64,000 bases of DNA. Source: Tunicatimonas sp963729575 (GTDB lineage: Bacteria; Bacteroidota; Bacteroidia; Cytophagales; Cyclobacteriaceae). Positions within the stretch are counted from its first letter, which is position 1, and each line of letters starts with the position of its first letter. Below, in pieces: positions 27,649 through 37,140 of the stretch. The notes beneath the pieces are model-generated. The model saw only the letters and a list, made by a program, of their open reading frames with translations, was not told where the DNA came from and ran no database searches. A program made the translations under genes and the position numbers. The stretch spans positions 13,780 through 77,779 of the forward strand of contig CAVSOK010000031.1 of NCBI GenBank assembly GCA_963729575.1, written 5' to 3'.

Positions 27649-28818
27649 ATGTCATACACCCGCAAAATTGTTGTTACCTGTGCCCCATTAATTAGTCCGA
27701 TCTTAGCGCAAGAAATTGAGAGGCTGAACCTTCCGGTCAAAAGTATTAACCGCTTAGACGTAGAAACGGAAGGTACTCTGCTGGATGCCATGCGACTTAA
27801 TCTCCAACTACGCACGGCTCACCGGGTTTTGTATCAATTGGAAGCGCTTACTATTAGTGACCCCGATGAACTGTACCAAGCGATTTATGATTACCCTTGG
27901 GAAAATCAGATTCCGTTGGATGGCTACTTTTCGGTGCAGTCGTACGTAAAGCACCCCACAATTACTGATGGACGTTTCGCCAATTTGAAAGTAAAAGATG
28001 CAGTAGCAGACCGCTTTATGAAGCTCCAGGGGAGACGGCCTAACTCGGGACCAATGAACGACCGAGCCGTTTTGTTTCTCTACTGGACAGAAGAGGAAGC
28101 AGCGATCTATCTGGATACTTCGGGCGAAAGCCTCAGTAAACGCGGGTACCGGGAAGTAACCGTAGAAGCCCCTATGCAAGAATCATTAGCGGCGGCCCTA
28201 TTACTATCTACCCAGTGGCACCCTTCTCAACCCCTGATAAACCCAATGTGCGGTAGTGGCACTATCGCTATTGAGGCGGCACTTATGCAGCAGAATACCT
28301 ATCCCGGACTGATCCGAGGCAATTACAGTTTCATGCACTTGAAATCGTATCAAAGTGGTATCTGGCGGCGGCTGCGACAGGATATGAAGCTTAACCAACA
28401 GTCAAGGCGAGAAGCCGAGCGAAATATTATCGCTACCGATGATAACCCGCATGCACTTGAATCAGCGAAGAAAAATGCCCGAGCGGCCGGGGTTAGTCAC
28501 CTTATACAGTTTCAGCTAAGCGACTTCGCTGAAACTCCCGTTCCAGAAGTAAAGAAATCATCAGTCGGAAAACCTGCCATCGTGATTAATCCACCCTATG
28601 GCACCCGCTTAGGAGAGGAACGCAAGCTAGAGTCGCTATACGCCCGAATCGGAGATTTCTTCAAGCAACAAGGAACCGGATACTACGGATATGTATTTAC
28701 GGCTAACCGAGAATTAGCTAAAAAGATCGGCCTGAAAACCAGTAGAAAGCAAGAATTTCTTAACGGAAAGTTACCTTCTCAACTATTAGAGTACGAATTG
28801 TATACTGGTAGTAAGTAG
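27649..28818 (+). CDS. THUMP-domain class I RNA methyltransferase (RlmL N-terminal type)
   Basis: A 389-residue SAM-dependent methyltransferase. The N-terminal THUMP/ferredoxin-like region covers about 1-160 (TCAPLISPILAQEIERL, RTAHRVLYQLEALTI). The Rossmann domain has the SAM motif NPMCGSGTIAIEAAL and the catalytic NPPY motif (VINPPYGTRLGEE), which marks N-methylation of a purine amino group. This corresponds to the COG0116 family; E. coli RlmL/RlmK methylates 23S rRNA G2445, and the same target is likely but not proven. It lies 91 nt after the DUF885 gene, probably a separate unit. Confidence 0.9.
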   Translation: MSYTRKIVVTCAPLISPILAQEIERLNLPVKSINRLDVETEGTLLDAMRLNLQLRTAHRVLYQLEALTISDPDELYQAIYDYPWENQIPLDGYFSVQSYVKHPTITDGRFANLKVKDAVADRFMKLQGRRPNSGPMNDRAVLFLYWTEEEAAIYLDTSGESLSKRGYREVTVEAPMQESLAAALLLSTQWHPSQPLINPMCGSGTIAIEAALMQQNTYPGLIRGNYSFMHLKSYQSGIWRRLRQDMKLNQQSRREAERNIIATDDNPHALESAKKNARAAGVSHLIQFQLSDFAETPVPEVKKSSVGKPAIVINPPYGTRLGEERKLESLYARIGDFFKQQGTGYYGYVFTANRELAKKIGLKTSRKQEFLNGKLPSQLLEYELYTGSK

Positions 28819-28838
28819 GGTACAGTTCTTGAAGCTAG

Positions 28839-28887
28839 AGTTTATAGTTGCAAGTTCAAAGTTTATAGTTACAAGTTTTAAGAATAG
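28839..28887. repeat. Heptamer array, AGTTnnn type
   Basis: The clearest 7-nt phasing in the window: AGTTTAT AGTTGCA AGTTCAA AGTTTAT AGTTACA AGTTTTA AGAATAG. The first four bases of the unit are conserved while the last three vary. Non-coding, in the gap before the patatin gene. Confidence 0.8.
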
Positions 28888-28988
28888 ATATAACCTATAG
28901 CCTAAAACTTGAAAAATATAGCCCCTGTAACTATTAGAGAATACTCAAGCAATAAGAGATACGTTATGAATATGTGGTGAGGAAGTTG

Positions 28989-31337
28989 ATGAAAAATATC
29001 GTGGAGCCAGTATATTACTCACTTCCGGTGCAGTTGCTCATTCTGCATATTCGGAAGAACCAACTGCTATTGCTCTGCTGGATATTACTGACTTCTATCG
29101 TCATTGGGCAGTTTGGTAAAAACCTGGGCATACCTTATCTCTTTCTCGACCCCGAATACCTCGGTAAGATCGATTTTTTTAGTTTCCTTCTGGTTGGTAT
29201 GGCCTTTGGTGGATTTACGATGGCTTACCATATTACTTGCTATATTCTGGATGGCCCCGGGTTTGGGTTTGTCGGTACCTTATCGCGCCCTTTCGCCAAA
29301 TTTGCGCTGAATAATAGCTTGGTTCCGCTTTTCTTCTTAGGTATTTATCTTCTTTGTCTAATCAACTTCCAGTTGGCCAACGAATACAACAACTTCGTAG
29401 GAATTGCCGAAAAAATTACTGGATTCTTCTGTGGGCTTGTACTCATTGTTTTATTAACATTTGAGTATTTCCGGTGGACGAATCAAGACATTGTACGACT
29501 GCTGGCTTCTACGGTGAATCGGAAGTTGAAAAAAGTAAAGGTTTCTCGCGTTCGCATCATGGGTAACTGGAAGGAAACCAAGAAGGGCGGCCGTCGAGTA
29601 GATAATTACCTGGATTTGAGTTTTCGGTTGCGGGAAGCCCCCGCAGTTCAGCACGACAAATCATTAGTATTGCAGGTATTTAATCAGAACCACTTTAACT
29701 CAGTGGTTATTGAACTCTTCATTTTTGCGTTGATTCTGGTGTTAGGGATCTTTAGTAGCAATCCATTAGTTCAGATTCCCGCTGCCGCCAGCGTCCTATT
29801 ATTCATGACGGTTATTCTTATGATGACCGGTGCGGTTTCATTTTGGCTGAAGGGTTGGGCTACCACCGCAGTGATTATTGGCTTCTTTTTACTAAATATG
29901 TTTGTCCGCTACGAATGGGGGGAGAATTCGTATCGGGCGTTTGGTTTAGACTATACGACCACCGAAGCCGAGTATTCACTCGCTCGCTTAAAAGCTCTTA
30001 ACGATACTAGCTGCTATAATCAGGACTACCAAGCCACTGAAAAGATACTAGATACTTGGTACGAACGTATGTATGACCAATACGCTACCAGTACTGATTA
30101 TCGTCCGAAGATGGTGCTGGTCTGCGCTAGCGGGGGAGGGCTTCGTTCAGCTATGTGGACCACGGTAGCTTTGCAGCACGCCGATAGCATTACCCAAGGA
30201 GGATTAGTTAATCATACTCGACTTTTCACCGGAGCTTCGGGGGGGCTAATTGGAGCGGCTTATTTCCGGGAGCTGGCGTGGCAGGCTCAGCAGCAGCGGG
30301 CCAAAACAGATTTGCCTATTGTGCTGGCCCGTAACAATGCATCGGAACAACCATCTATTTATGACCCGTATTACGCGCGGCTCATTGCCCAGGATAATCT
30401 AAACCCAATCATCTTTACATTGCTGGTAAATGATTTGATGGTGGGCAACCAGATGTTCTCTTACAGTGGTTTTTCTTATACGAAGGATCGGGGTTACGCC
30501 TTTGAGGAGCAGTTCAACGAAAATACTCATCATGTGCTGGATAAGCAGCTAAGTGATTACCGGGTGCCCGAACAGAACGCCGAAATTCCAATGATTATGC
30601 TTACCCCAGCTATTGTGAATGATGGTCGTAAGCTGTATATCTCGCCCCAGAACGTTTCGTATATGCACATCCGGTTACCGCACGAAAAACACAACCACCG
30701 CTCAATTATTAAAGGGGTTGATTTTCGTCGGTTACTAGCGCAGCAGCGCGCCGATAGTTTGCGCTTTCTCACCGCATTGCGGATGAACGCTGCTTTTCCT
30801 TACGTAACGCCCAACGTAACGCTACCCACTTCTCCGGCTATCCAGATTATGGATGCGGGTATGACTGATAATTTTGGTATCTCGGACGCGCTACGGTTTA
30901 TGTTTGTGTTTCGGGAGTGGATTAATACGCATACCTCGGGAGTGGTACTACTGAACATTCGAGATTCAGAAAAGATTGAAGATATTGAGGCCCCGAGCAG
31001 TGCCTCACTGATTGAGCGGATGGTCGCTCCGTTCCGCTTCTTCTACGATAATCTGTTCAACATTCAGGATATTAGCAACGACGACCGGATTGAGTTTGCC
31101 CGTTCGTGGCTAGACGTAGATATGCACAGTATTTACCTGGAATATACTTCTGAAGTACCCGAAAGTTGGAAGCCACTCAACCCCGACCGGCGTACGCTGG
31201 AACGACCGTCGCTAAGCTGGCGCCTCACCACTCGGGAAAAGAATAATATCCTTGAAAACATCCGCCATCCCAAGAATGTAGCGGCACTGAATGAATTAAG
31301 GCAACTACTGGCTACTGATGAAGTTAAGAATGAATAA
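28989..31337 (+). CDS. Integral membrane patatin-like phospholipase
   Basis: A 782-residue protein from ATG 28989; a GTG 15 nt earlier is possible. The first 330 residues hold about seven hydrophobic segments, for example LLLLCWILLTSIVIGQF, SFLLVGMAFGGFTMAYHITC, LVPLFFLGIYLLCLINF, FIFALILVLGIFSS and TTAVIIGFFLLNMFV. The patatin domain follows: oxyanion segment VCASGGGLRSAMWT, nucleophile GASGG (Ser417) and the dyad Asp in MDAGMTDNFG (Asp622). Both catalytic residues are present, so acyl-ester hydrolysis of membrane lipids is likely, with the catalytic domain on one face of the inner membrane. Multi-TM patatins of this length are seen in Bacteroidota; physiological role unknown. Confidence 0.88.
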   Translation: MKNIVEPVYYSLPVQLLILHIRKNQLLLLCWILLTSIVIGQFGKNLGIPYLFLDPEYLGKIDFFSFLLVGMAFGGFTMAYHITCYILDGPGFGFVGTLSRPFAKFALNNSLVPLFFLGIYLLCLINFQLANEYNNFVGIAEKITGFFCGLVLIVLLTFEYFRWTNQDIVRLLASTVNRKLKKVKVSRVRIMGNWKETKKGGRRVDNYLDLSFRLREAPAVQHDKSLVLQVFNQNHFNSVVIELFIFALILVLGIFSSNPLVQIPAAASVLLFMTVILMMTGAVSFWLKGWATTAVIIGFFLLNMFVRYEWGENSYRAFGLDYTTTEAEYSLARLKALNDTSCYNQDYQATEKILDTWYERMYDQYATSTDYRPKMVLVCASGGGLRSAMWTTVALQHADSITQGGLVNHTRLFTGASGGLIGAAYFRELAWQAQQQRAKTDLPIVLARNNASEQPSIYDPYYARLIAQDNLNPIIFTLLVNDLMVGNQMFSYSGFSYTKDRGYAFEEQFNENTHHVLDKQLSDYRVPEQNAEIPMIMLTPAIVNDGRKLYISPQNVSYMHIRLPHEKHNHRSIIKGVDFRRLLAQQRADSLRFLTALRMNAAFPYVTPNVTLPTSPAIQIMDAGMTDNFGISDALRFMFVFREWINTHTSGVVLLNIRDSEKIEDIEAPSSASLIERMVAPFRFFYDNLFNIQDISNDDRIEFARSWLDVDMHSIYLEYTSEVPESWKPLNPDRRTLERPSLSWRLTTREKNNILENIRHPKNVAALNELRQLLATDEVKNE

Positions 31338-31415
31338 TTCAATTGCTCAATTGCTGATTGTTGGTTGTCATTGATCTTTAGTCATTTTCAATTATCCACT
31401 ATCAATTGTCTATTG
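31337..31415. repeat. Degenerate heptamer array
   Basis: Between convergent genes and reaching 14 bases into the 3' end of the gene at 31402-31659. Units include CAATTGC TCAATTG CTGATTG TTGGTTG and AATTATC CACTATC AATTGTC. The last residues of that small protein (RPIDN) are encoded in the array. Confidence 0.6.
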
Positions 31416-31659
31416 GTCTCTGTGTTTCTTTTCGTACTTTTTGCAAATCGGTAGAGGCATCTACCATTAGGTGCCAGCCTACTTGCTTCCCATTTTCTAA
31501 TGATTCGTAAGCTAACCCTTTATCGGTAGCAATTACTCGGCATTTGCCTAACTCGTAGCGTAATGATTGAACGATATCTCCCTCTTGCAAAGGTTCATTA
31601 TTCAAGTCGGCGAGAATGGGAGCAGGAGCAGTTTTCTTCTTTTTGAACAGGCCAAACAT
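31402..31659 (-). CDS. Hypothetical small protein
   Basis: An 85-residue protein I cannot name. It starts with a basic, amphipathic MFGLFKKKKTAPAP, then a compact beta-rich region (EGDIVQSLRYELGKCRVIATDKGLAYESLENGKQVGWHLMVDA) resembling small SH3-like barrel proteins common in Cytophagales. No signal peptide. The C-terminal residues are encoded within a heptamer array, so the stop codon may have been acquired from it. Cytoplasmic; function unknown. Confidence 0.65.
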   Translation of the reverse strand: MFGLFKKKKTAPAPILADLNNEPLQEGDIVQSLRYELGKCRVIATDKGLAYESLENGKQVGWHLMVDASTDLQKVRKETQRPIDN

Positions 31660-31713
31660 AAACGATTTGTTTGATTACACTTCTACAAAATTACGGATAG
31701 GTTAGTAGATAAA

Positions 31714-31744
31714 AAAAGAGTGCCAATAATTGTGGCACTCTTTT
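31714..31744 (-). terminator. Intrinsic terminator, probably bidirectional
   Basis: A perfect stem AAAAGAGTGCCA / TGGCACTCTTTT with a 7-nt loop (ATAATTG). It sits 22 nt after the stop of the lipoprotein gene 31766-32209, ending the sus operon on the minus strand with a T run. An A/T run on both sides could also act in the other direction. Confidence 0.9.
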
Positions 31745-31765
31745 AAACAAATAATAAAACTACGT

Positions 31766-32209
31766 TTAAGGTCTAGGAATAGCGGTAAATGAATCGTCGC
31801 TAGATTTAGTTAAACCATTAGTATTTATCGCTTCCGCACGTAAGGTGATGTCTACCGTATCTGCAATCACCGGCACAGTGTAGGTTAGGGTTAATACATC
31901 TTGCGCCTTTTCTTCTGAGAATGTACCATTGGGAGGAGTACGAAGTACTACCTCTTCGTTGTTGTCACCTATCTGCTGATATAGAACAATTTCCTCTAGT
32001 GTGCCTAATGAGAAATACTCTAGCACTACCGGTACTGGGTCATCAACCTGATACTCACTACTAAGGCTGTTCATGTAAATAACTGGGAAGTATTCGCCAC
32101 TAGGATCAATGTTATCTTCTAACCATACTTCTTCTTCGTAGCAAGAAGATAGCAAGCTTACTATCAGTAGTAACACTACTGCTGTTGGAATAAATGATTT
32201 CTTTTTCAT
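31766..32209 (-). CDS. Lipoprotein of the susCD operon
   Basis: A 147-residue lipoprotein from ATG 32209 (MKKKSFIPTAVVLLLIVSLLSSC, Cys at about 23). A longer start overlapping susD adds eleven residues before the basic signal and is less likely. The mature part is beta-rich and resembles one Ig/PKD-like domain (DPVPVVLEYFSLGTLEEIVLYQQ, TLTYTVPVIADTVDITLRAEA). It is third in the susC-susD-lipoprotein operon, 17 nt after susD, the position of surface glycan- or ligand-binding lipoproteins (SusE/F position). Ligand unknown. The terminator at 31714-31744 closes the operon. Confidence 0.75.
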   Translation of the reverse strand: MKKKSFIPTAVVLLLIVSLLSSCYEEEVWLEDNIDPSGEYFPVIYMNSLSSEYQVDDPVPVVLEYFSLGTLEEIVLYQQIGDNNEEVVLRTPPNGTFSEEKAQDVLTLTYTVPVIADTVDITLRAEAINTNGLTKSSDDSFTAIPRP

Positions 32210-32226
32210 CGTTATAATATTATTAA

Positions 32227-33720
32227 CTATTGATCTCTCCACATATCTGCGGTTAACTCTTTATTATTAGCAGTAACTGCCTGTGCGTTTCGGCTAAGCT
32301 CATCAAATGGGTAAGAAGCTCGCTTGATAAATTCACCACCTAACTGGGGATTATGGTTCTCCGGTAAGGTGAGTCCCTGGTAGACCTGATCACTATAATC
32401 ATACCGACGTAAGTCAACCCAAGCCTCCGGGTTCAGAAACAGAGCGATGTATTTTTCCTTAAGGATGAGTCCTAGGGTTAGGCTGCCAGCACCTACGGCA
32501 ACGTTCGGATCAGCCAGATAAGCTTGTTTTTCTTCCTCTTCTACTCCCAGTTTATCCATATGAGCTTCAATACCGGTTAGATACGCTTGGTACGCCACTT
32601 CCGTACTACCTACCGAAGTGGCCGATCCGCCACCGGCCAAAAACTGAGCTTCAGCTTCAATAAATTTGGCTTCAGCGTAGGTAATCATTAGTAGGGGAGC
32701 TTCGCTAGAAGTATACCAAGCATCGTCCCGTAGGTCAGCAGTATTGCCTCCTTCACTTCCGTTGACCATGCCTTCGTATTCAGTATTATCAACTCCTAGG
32801 GTGACCATAAGTGGTAGGCGAGGATCAAATACGTTGTACAAGTCGCCATTCATCATGTTAACTAACTGGGCACCGGGAGCCACTGTGAAGTTTCCGGTAT
32901 TGATCGCCAGAGCCACTCGAGCGTGCCAGGGGTTTAGATTACGCTCGTCGTACGCCAATTGAAAGTCGTCGTCGTTACTTTCGTACGATAACGCACTAAG
33001 TGCGCTCAGTGCGTTCGTAGCTGCCTGCTGCGCTCCCTTATTGGTAAGATGAATTGCGTAACGTGCCTTCAGTACGTTCGCCGTCTTGATCCATTGTTCT
33101 AGGTCGCCTCCGTAGATGATATCGTCTGACCCTGGACTTGAGATTGAACTTTGAGCCTGCAAGTCAGCGATGGCATCATCTAGTAGGTTAGGAATAAGAG
33201 TTTCGTAGATGGTCGATTGCTGATCGTAGTCCGGAGTAAGCTCTTCAACTCCCTGGAAGGCCTGAGAGAAAGGAACATTTTCCCAGCTATCGGTAGCCAG
33301 CCCTAGCCCAATGGCTTGGTAGATCTTGGCAACACCGGCGTAGTGGGGAGACTCCTGTTTGATAGCTTGTTCGTTTAGTTCGTGGGCATTGGCCATATTT
33401 CTGAGGTACAGAAAAACCCACCCGGTACCAATCCGAAACTCATCGTGAATATCGGCACCTGCAGCAAAGTAGCTCGCTAACTGCTGCGCCACCTGATTCG
33501 CTTCAAAAGCTACAAAGTAGTGACTCTCAGCGGTAGCATCCGCTAACGTAGGTAAGTACGCTTCCAATGTGATCTCTGCCGGACGATTGGGGTCAATATT
33601 AGTATCGCCACCCAAATAATCCTCGCAAGAGGCGAGCAAGCCTACCATTAGCAAACTTGCTAAAGTGAAGATGCAGCTCTTCACTCGCTGTTGTGTATAT
33701 TTTATTACTGATGTATTCAT
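32227..33720 (-). CDS. SusD/RagB-family outer membrane lipoprotein
   Basis: A 497-residue lipoprotein (signal ending LLASC, Cys32). The sequence has the SusD-like (SusD_2 type) helical TPR-like pattern: NIDPNRPAEITLEAYLPT, AKIYQAIGLGLATDSWENVPFSQAF, LLMITYAEAKFIEAEAQFL and LKEKYIALFLNPEAWVDLRR. SusD proteins form the lid of the TonB-dependent SusC channel and capture oligosaccharides or peptides. It starts 12 nt after susC and is complete. No glycoside hydrolase is nearby, so the nutrient is unknown; such orphan SusCD-like_2 pairs may import peptides. Confidence 0.92.
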   Translation of the reverse strand: MNTSVIKYTQQRVKSCIFTLASLLMVGLLASCEDYLGGDTNIDPNRPAEITLEAYLPTLADATAESHYFVAFEANQVAQQLASYFAAGADIHDEFRIGTGWVFLYLRNMANAHELNEQAIKQESPHYAGVAKIYQAIGLGLATDSWENVPFSQAFQGVEELTPDYDQQSTIYETLIPNLLDDAIADLQAQSSISSPGSDDIIYGGDLEQWIKTANVLKARYAIHLTNKGAQQAATNALSALSALSYESNDDDFQLAYDERNLNPWHARVALAINTGNFTVAPGAQLVNMMNGDLYNVFDPRLPLMVTLGVDNTEYEGMVNGSEGGNTADLRDDAWYTSSEAPLLMITYAEAKFIEAEAQFLAGGGSATSVGSTEVAYQAYLTGIEAHMDKLGVEEEEKQAYLADPNVAVGAGSLTLGLILKEKYIALFLNPEAWVDLRRYDYSDQVYQGLTLPENHNPQLGGEFIKRASYPFDELSRNAQAVTANNKELTADMWRDQ

Positions 33721-33732
33721 AGTATTAATTGC

Positions 33733-36700
33733 TTAGAAAGTGATGTTTACTCCGGCAGTAAAGCTGCGCGTCTGTGGTACACCCAAACCAGCAAACCCAA
33801 AACTATTGCTTCCTGAGCCAAACTGGCTTGATTCGGGGTCGTAACCTTTGTAAGGAGTATTTAGAAGTAAGTTGTTACCGGTTAGGCTAAAGCGTACACT
33901 ATTAAGAAGGGTATTTTCTAGTGTGCTACGAGGTAAGCTGTAGCTGATGCTGGCGTTCCGTACACGAAACCAGGAAGCGTCTTGCAGGATTACTTCCGAA
34001 GCCGGAGTGTATCGGCCAAAACTACGGTAAACCGATTCGCCGTTGATCTCTACCGGAATATCGTTCTCTACGTACTGCGGGTTTTCTTCGGTGCCGGTGT
34101 TACGAACTCCTCTAAATACCACCTGTTCGTAGCGACGCCCAGTTTCGGCCAAGATGCCGTTTCGCATAGAGTTGCGGAAACCAAGATCGTATACATCGCC
34201 ACCCTGACGCAGCTCTAAGAGTACCGACAACGAAAGGCCTTTGTAGGTTAAAGTATTCGTTAAACCCCCTTGCCAGTCCGGTAGTGCGTTGCCTACCTTC
34301 TGATATTCGTTAGTACTTACCGAAGGGAACCCGCTATTGTCAAGTAGTAAACGACCATCCTCGGTTCGGTCAAACACAAAACCGTATAAATCCCCGGCCG
34401 ATCCGCCTTCTACCAATTTGTTTTGAATGTAGAAAACGTCTGTAAAGATGATTTCATCAATGCCTTCGGGCATGGAAAGTACTTCATTCTCAATTTTTGA
34501 CCAGTTGAGCGATACGTCCCACTGAAAATTAGCGGTGCGAACGGGAGAGGCATTAACTAGCAACTCAATACCACGATTTTGGATTTCCCCAGCGTTGGTG
34601 AAGAAACGGGAGAAACCAGTGGCGTTACTGACCGGCACCGGAATAATTTGGTCGGTACTGTTCTGGACAAAGTAGGTTAAGTCCACTGCTAATCGATTAT
34701 TTAAGAACCGTAAATCGGTACCAATTTCATAAGATGATGTACGTTCCGGTCGCAGTTCAGGATTGCCTACCTCACTGAATACTCGAAAACCGCTTTGACC
34801 CTGGAAGGGCGAACTTGGAGCAGCCTCGAAGTATTGAGAGGTTCGGTACGGTGGCGCATCTTTTCCTACCTCAGCGTAAGAAAGTCGTAATTTGCCATAG
34901 CTAAACAAATCGCTATCGCCTAACCCCAAAGTTTCGGTAAAGACGTATCCCAAATTAATAGAAGGATAGAAAAACGAACGATTGTCTTCAGGTAAAGTAG
35001 AAGACCAATCGTTACGACCCGTTAATGACAGAAAGAGCGTACCATCGTACTCTAGTTCAATGTTGGTGAATACCCCAATAATACGTCGCAGCGATGCATT
35101 TTTGGTAGTAAAGAAGTTAGTAGCATTACTAAGATCATTAAAGCCTCTTAGTGTAAGCCCTTCACCCCGAACATTGGTTAGACTGGACCGAATATTGGTA
35201 AGATTATGCCCTACCAGTACGGAACCTTTGAAACGCTCGGTAAAATCCTTAGAAGCGGTAATAAATAAATTAGAGTTGATCTCTTGGTAGTTCACTTCCT
35301 CTTCTATAACGAAACCGTTTACCTGAGAAGACACGTCCAACCCTAACGGGGCTACTCGGTTACGAGAATCGCTGTAGAAGTCAGTACCTACTTTATAATC
35401 TAAATTCAGCCAGTCGGTAATTTGATACGACACTCCTACATTTCCAATCATGCGGTTCACGTTATCATTTAGGCTGGCAAACTGCGCAACGTAACGGGGG
35501 TTATCAATGATTCCGTCGGAGAAATCACGCTGGGTACCATCGGGTTGATGTAGTCGTTCACATCAAAAGTAGGGGTGTAGTAGGACAGCGAACTGAAGAT
35601 TGATTTGTCACCACCGTTGGAGCGTACCCCGCCAGAGTTGATGTAGTTCATAGTACTGCTGACCTGCACCCGTTCCGATATTTTGGTAGTAGCTGAAAGC
35701 TTAAACGTAGTACGGTCCCATTCACTAAACGGCACAATTCCGGTTTGGTCTAGCCGGGAGGCAGAAGCAAAAAAGGTGGCAGTTTCGCTACCGCCCGATA
35801 CACTTACCGAGTTATTAAAGCGACTACCGGTTTCGAAGAAATCTCTAAAGTTGTCAAATATCGGAGCGCCTTCTACTACCGGAGGGCCGAATGACTGAAA
35901 GCGCAAAGGGTCTCCATTCGAACAAGAAGCGTAAACGCCCAAAGCGTCCTTCACGGAAGGTGGTTTGAATATCGGGCGATTTATTAATCTCGTCCCAACC
36001 GTAGGAAGAGCTTACCGATACGCGGGTAGCACCCGCTTGCCCCTTTTTAGTAGTAATAATCACTGCCCCATTGGCTGCCCGTAGCCCATACAAAGCCGTA
36101 GCGGCGGGTCCTTTAAGAATAGATAAACTTTCAATATCATCCGGATTAATATCGGCTGCTCGGTTTGACTGAGAAAACTGCTCGCTAGAGTTGACTGCAT
36201 TAGAACCTGCACTTGGCAGCACATCGCCAGAGACAGTATTGTTGCTAATAGGAATACCATCTACCACAAATAGCGGTTGATTATCCGCGTTAGGATCTAG
36301 AGAGGTAAGTCCCCTAATTACGATATTGGTTCCTGCCCCAGGCTGCCCACCCGCGCTTTGAATCGTAACTCCGGCTACTTTACCGCGCAGTGCATTTACT
36401 ACATTTGGTTGCTGCGTTTCGGTAATTTCTTCGGAAGAGAGTTCCTGTACCGCGTAGCCTAGTGCTCGCTTATCGCGCTCAATACCAAAAGAGGTAACTA
36501 CAATTTCATCTAGTTGAGCTACGTCGGAGGCCAAGTTGACATTCACTTCAGAGCGGCTGCCTACCGTCTGCTGCTGGGCTTCGTACCCGATAAAGGAAAA
36601 TACTAAAACGGCATCGTCTGAGTCTACCGAAATGCGGTAGTTACCGTCAATGTTAGTGACTGTACCGGTAGAGGTGCCTTGCAGTAGCACATTTACCCCC

Positions 36701-36834
36701 GGTAAAGTTTCTCCGGTTTCGTCAGCCGTAACTGTGCCCGAAACCGTGCGAGATTGGGCGAAGCCTGGCGTGGAGCAAAGTCCTAAAAAAGCTAGCCCAA
36801 AAAGTAAGTAGAAGAAATGTTTCATACAGTACAA
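33733..36834 (-). pseudogene. SusC/RagA TonB-dependent outer membrane transporter with two frameshifts
   Basis: Three pieces together make one 1034-codon susC. The first (from ATG 36834) has a signal peptide, a carboxypeptidase-regulatory-like domain (VSGTVTADETGETLPGVNVLLQ), the TonB-box-region and the plug domain (VVNALRGKVAGVTIQSAGGQPG). It breaks near 35940 in a TTTGGG run (one extra base). The second frame runs to about 35543, where one base is missing from a CCC run (INP then DGTQRDFSDG). The third piece is the rest of the beta barrel to the C-terminal VNITF. The two shifts compensate, so frames one and three are the same. Everything else is intact, so this may be an assembly indel pair or a recent lesion. 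Partner susD is 12 nt downstream. Confidence 0.85.
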
Positions 36835-37140
36835 GTAGAAAGGTTAAGTAAAATAGAAACTAGTTAATTTATTAATGAGGACATCAAATTTATTGACAAT
36901 AAATTAGAATACAAGTGATATAAGTCAATCCTGGAGTAAATTTCTACAATCTTATTAGAAAACGAAAGTCAGCTTTTAAGGAATAAACCTAATGTGCTAT
37001 TAACCTAATCGTTAATTCCTGTAGGAATATACTACAGAAAACTCTTTAAATCTGGACTTTTCTACCTAATACGGGCGATAACAACACGCAGATAAAAGTT
37101 GTGATATGTGTATATTCGTCGGAAGTAAATTAGTTAAATA
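36835..37140. other. Divergent intergenic region
   Basis: A 306-nt AT-rich region between susC (minus) and the broken EreA-like gene (plus). It contains the strong susC promoter match at 36885-36914. I see no gene, repeat array or confident plus-strand promoter; a direct-looking pair of CTAAT/TTAATTCCT words near 36991-37020 may be part of a control site but is not compelling. Confidence 0.5.
36885..36914 (-). promoter_or_regulatory. susC operon promoter (TTG-N19-TAAATTTG)
   Basis: On the minus strand TTG (36914-36912) is followed after exactly 19 nt by TAAATTTG (36892-36885), a perfect fit to the Bacteroidota -33/-7 consensus. Transcription would begin near 36879, leaving a leader of about 45 nt before the susC ATG. 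Confidence 0.65.
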
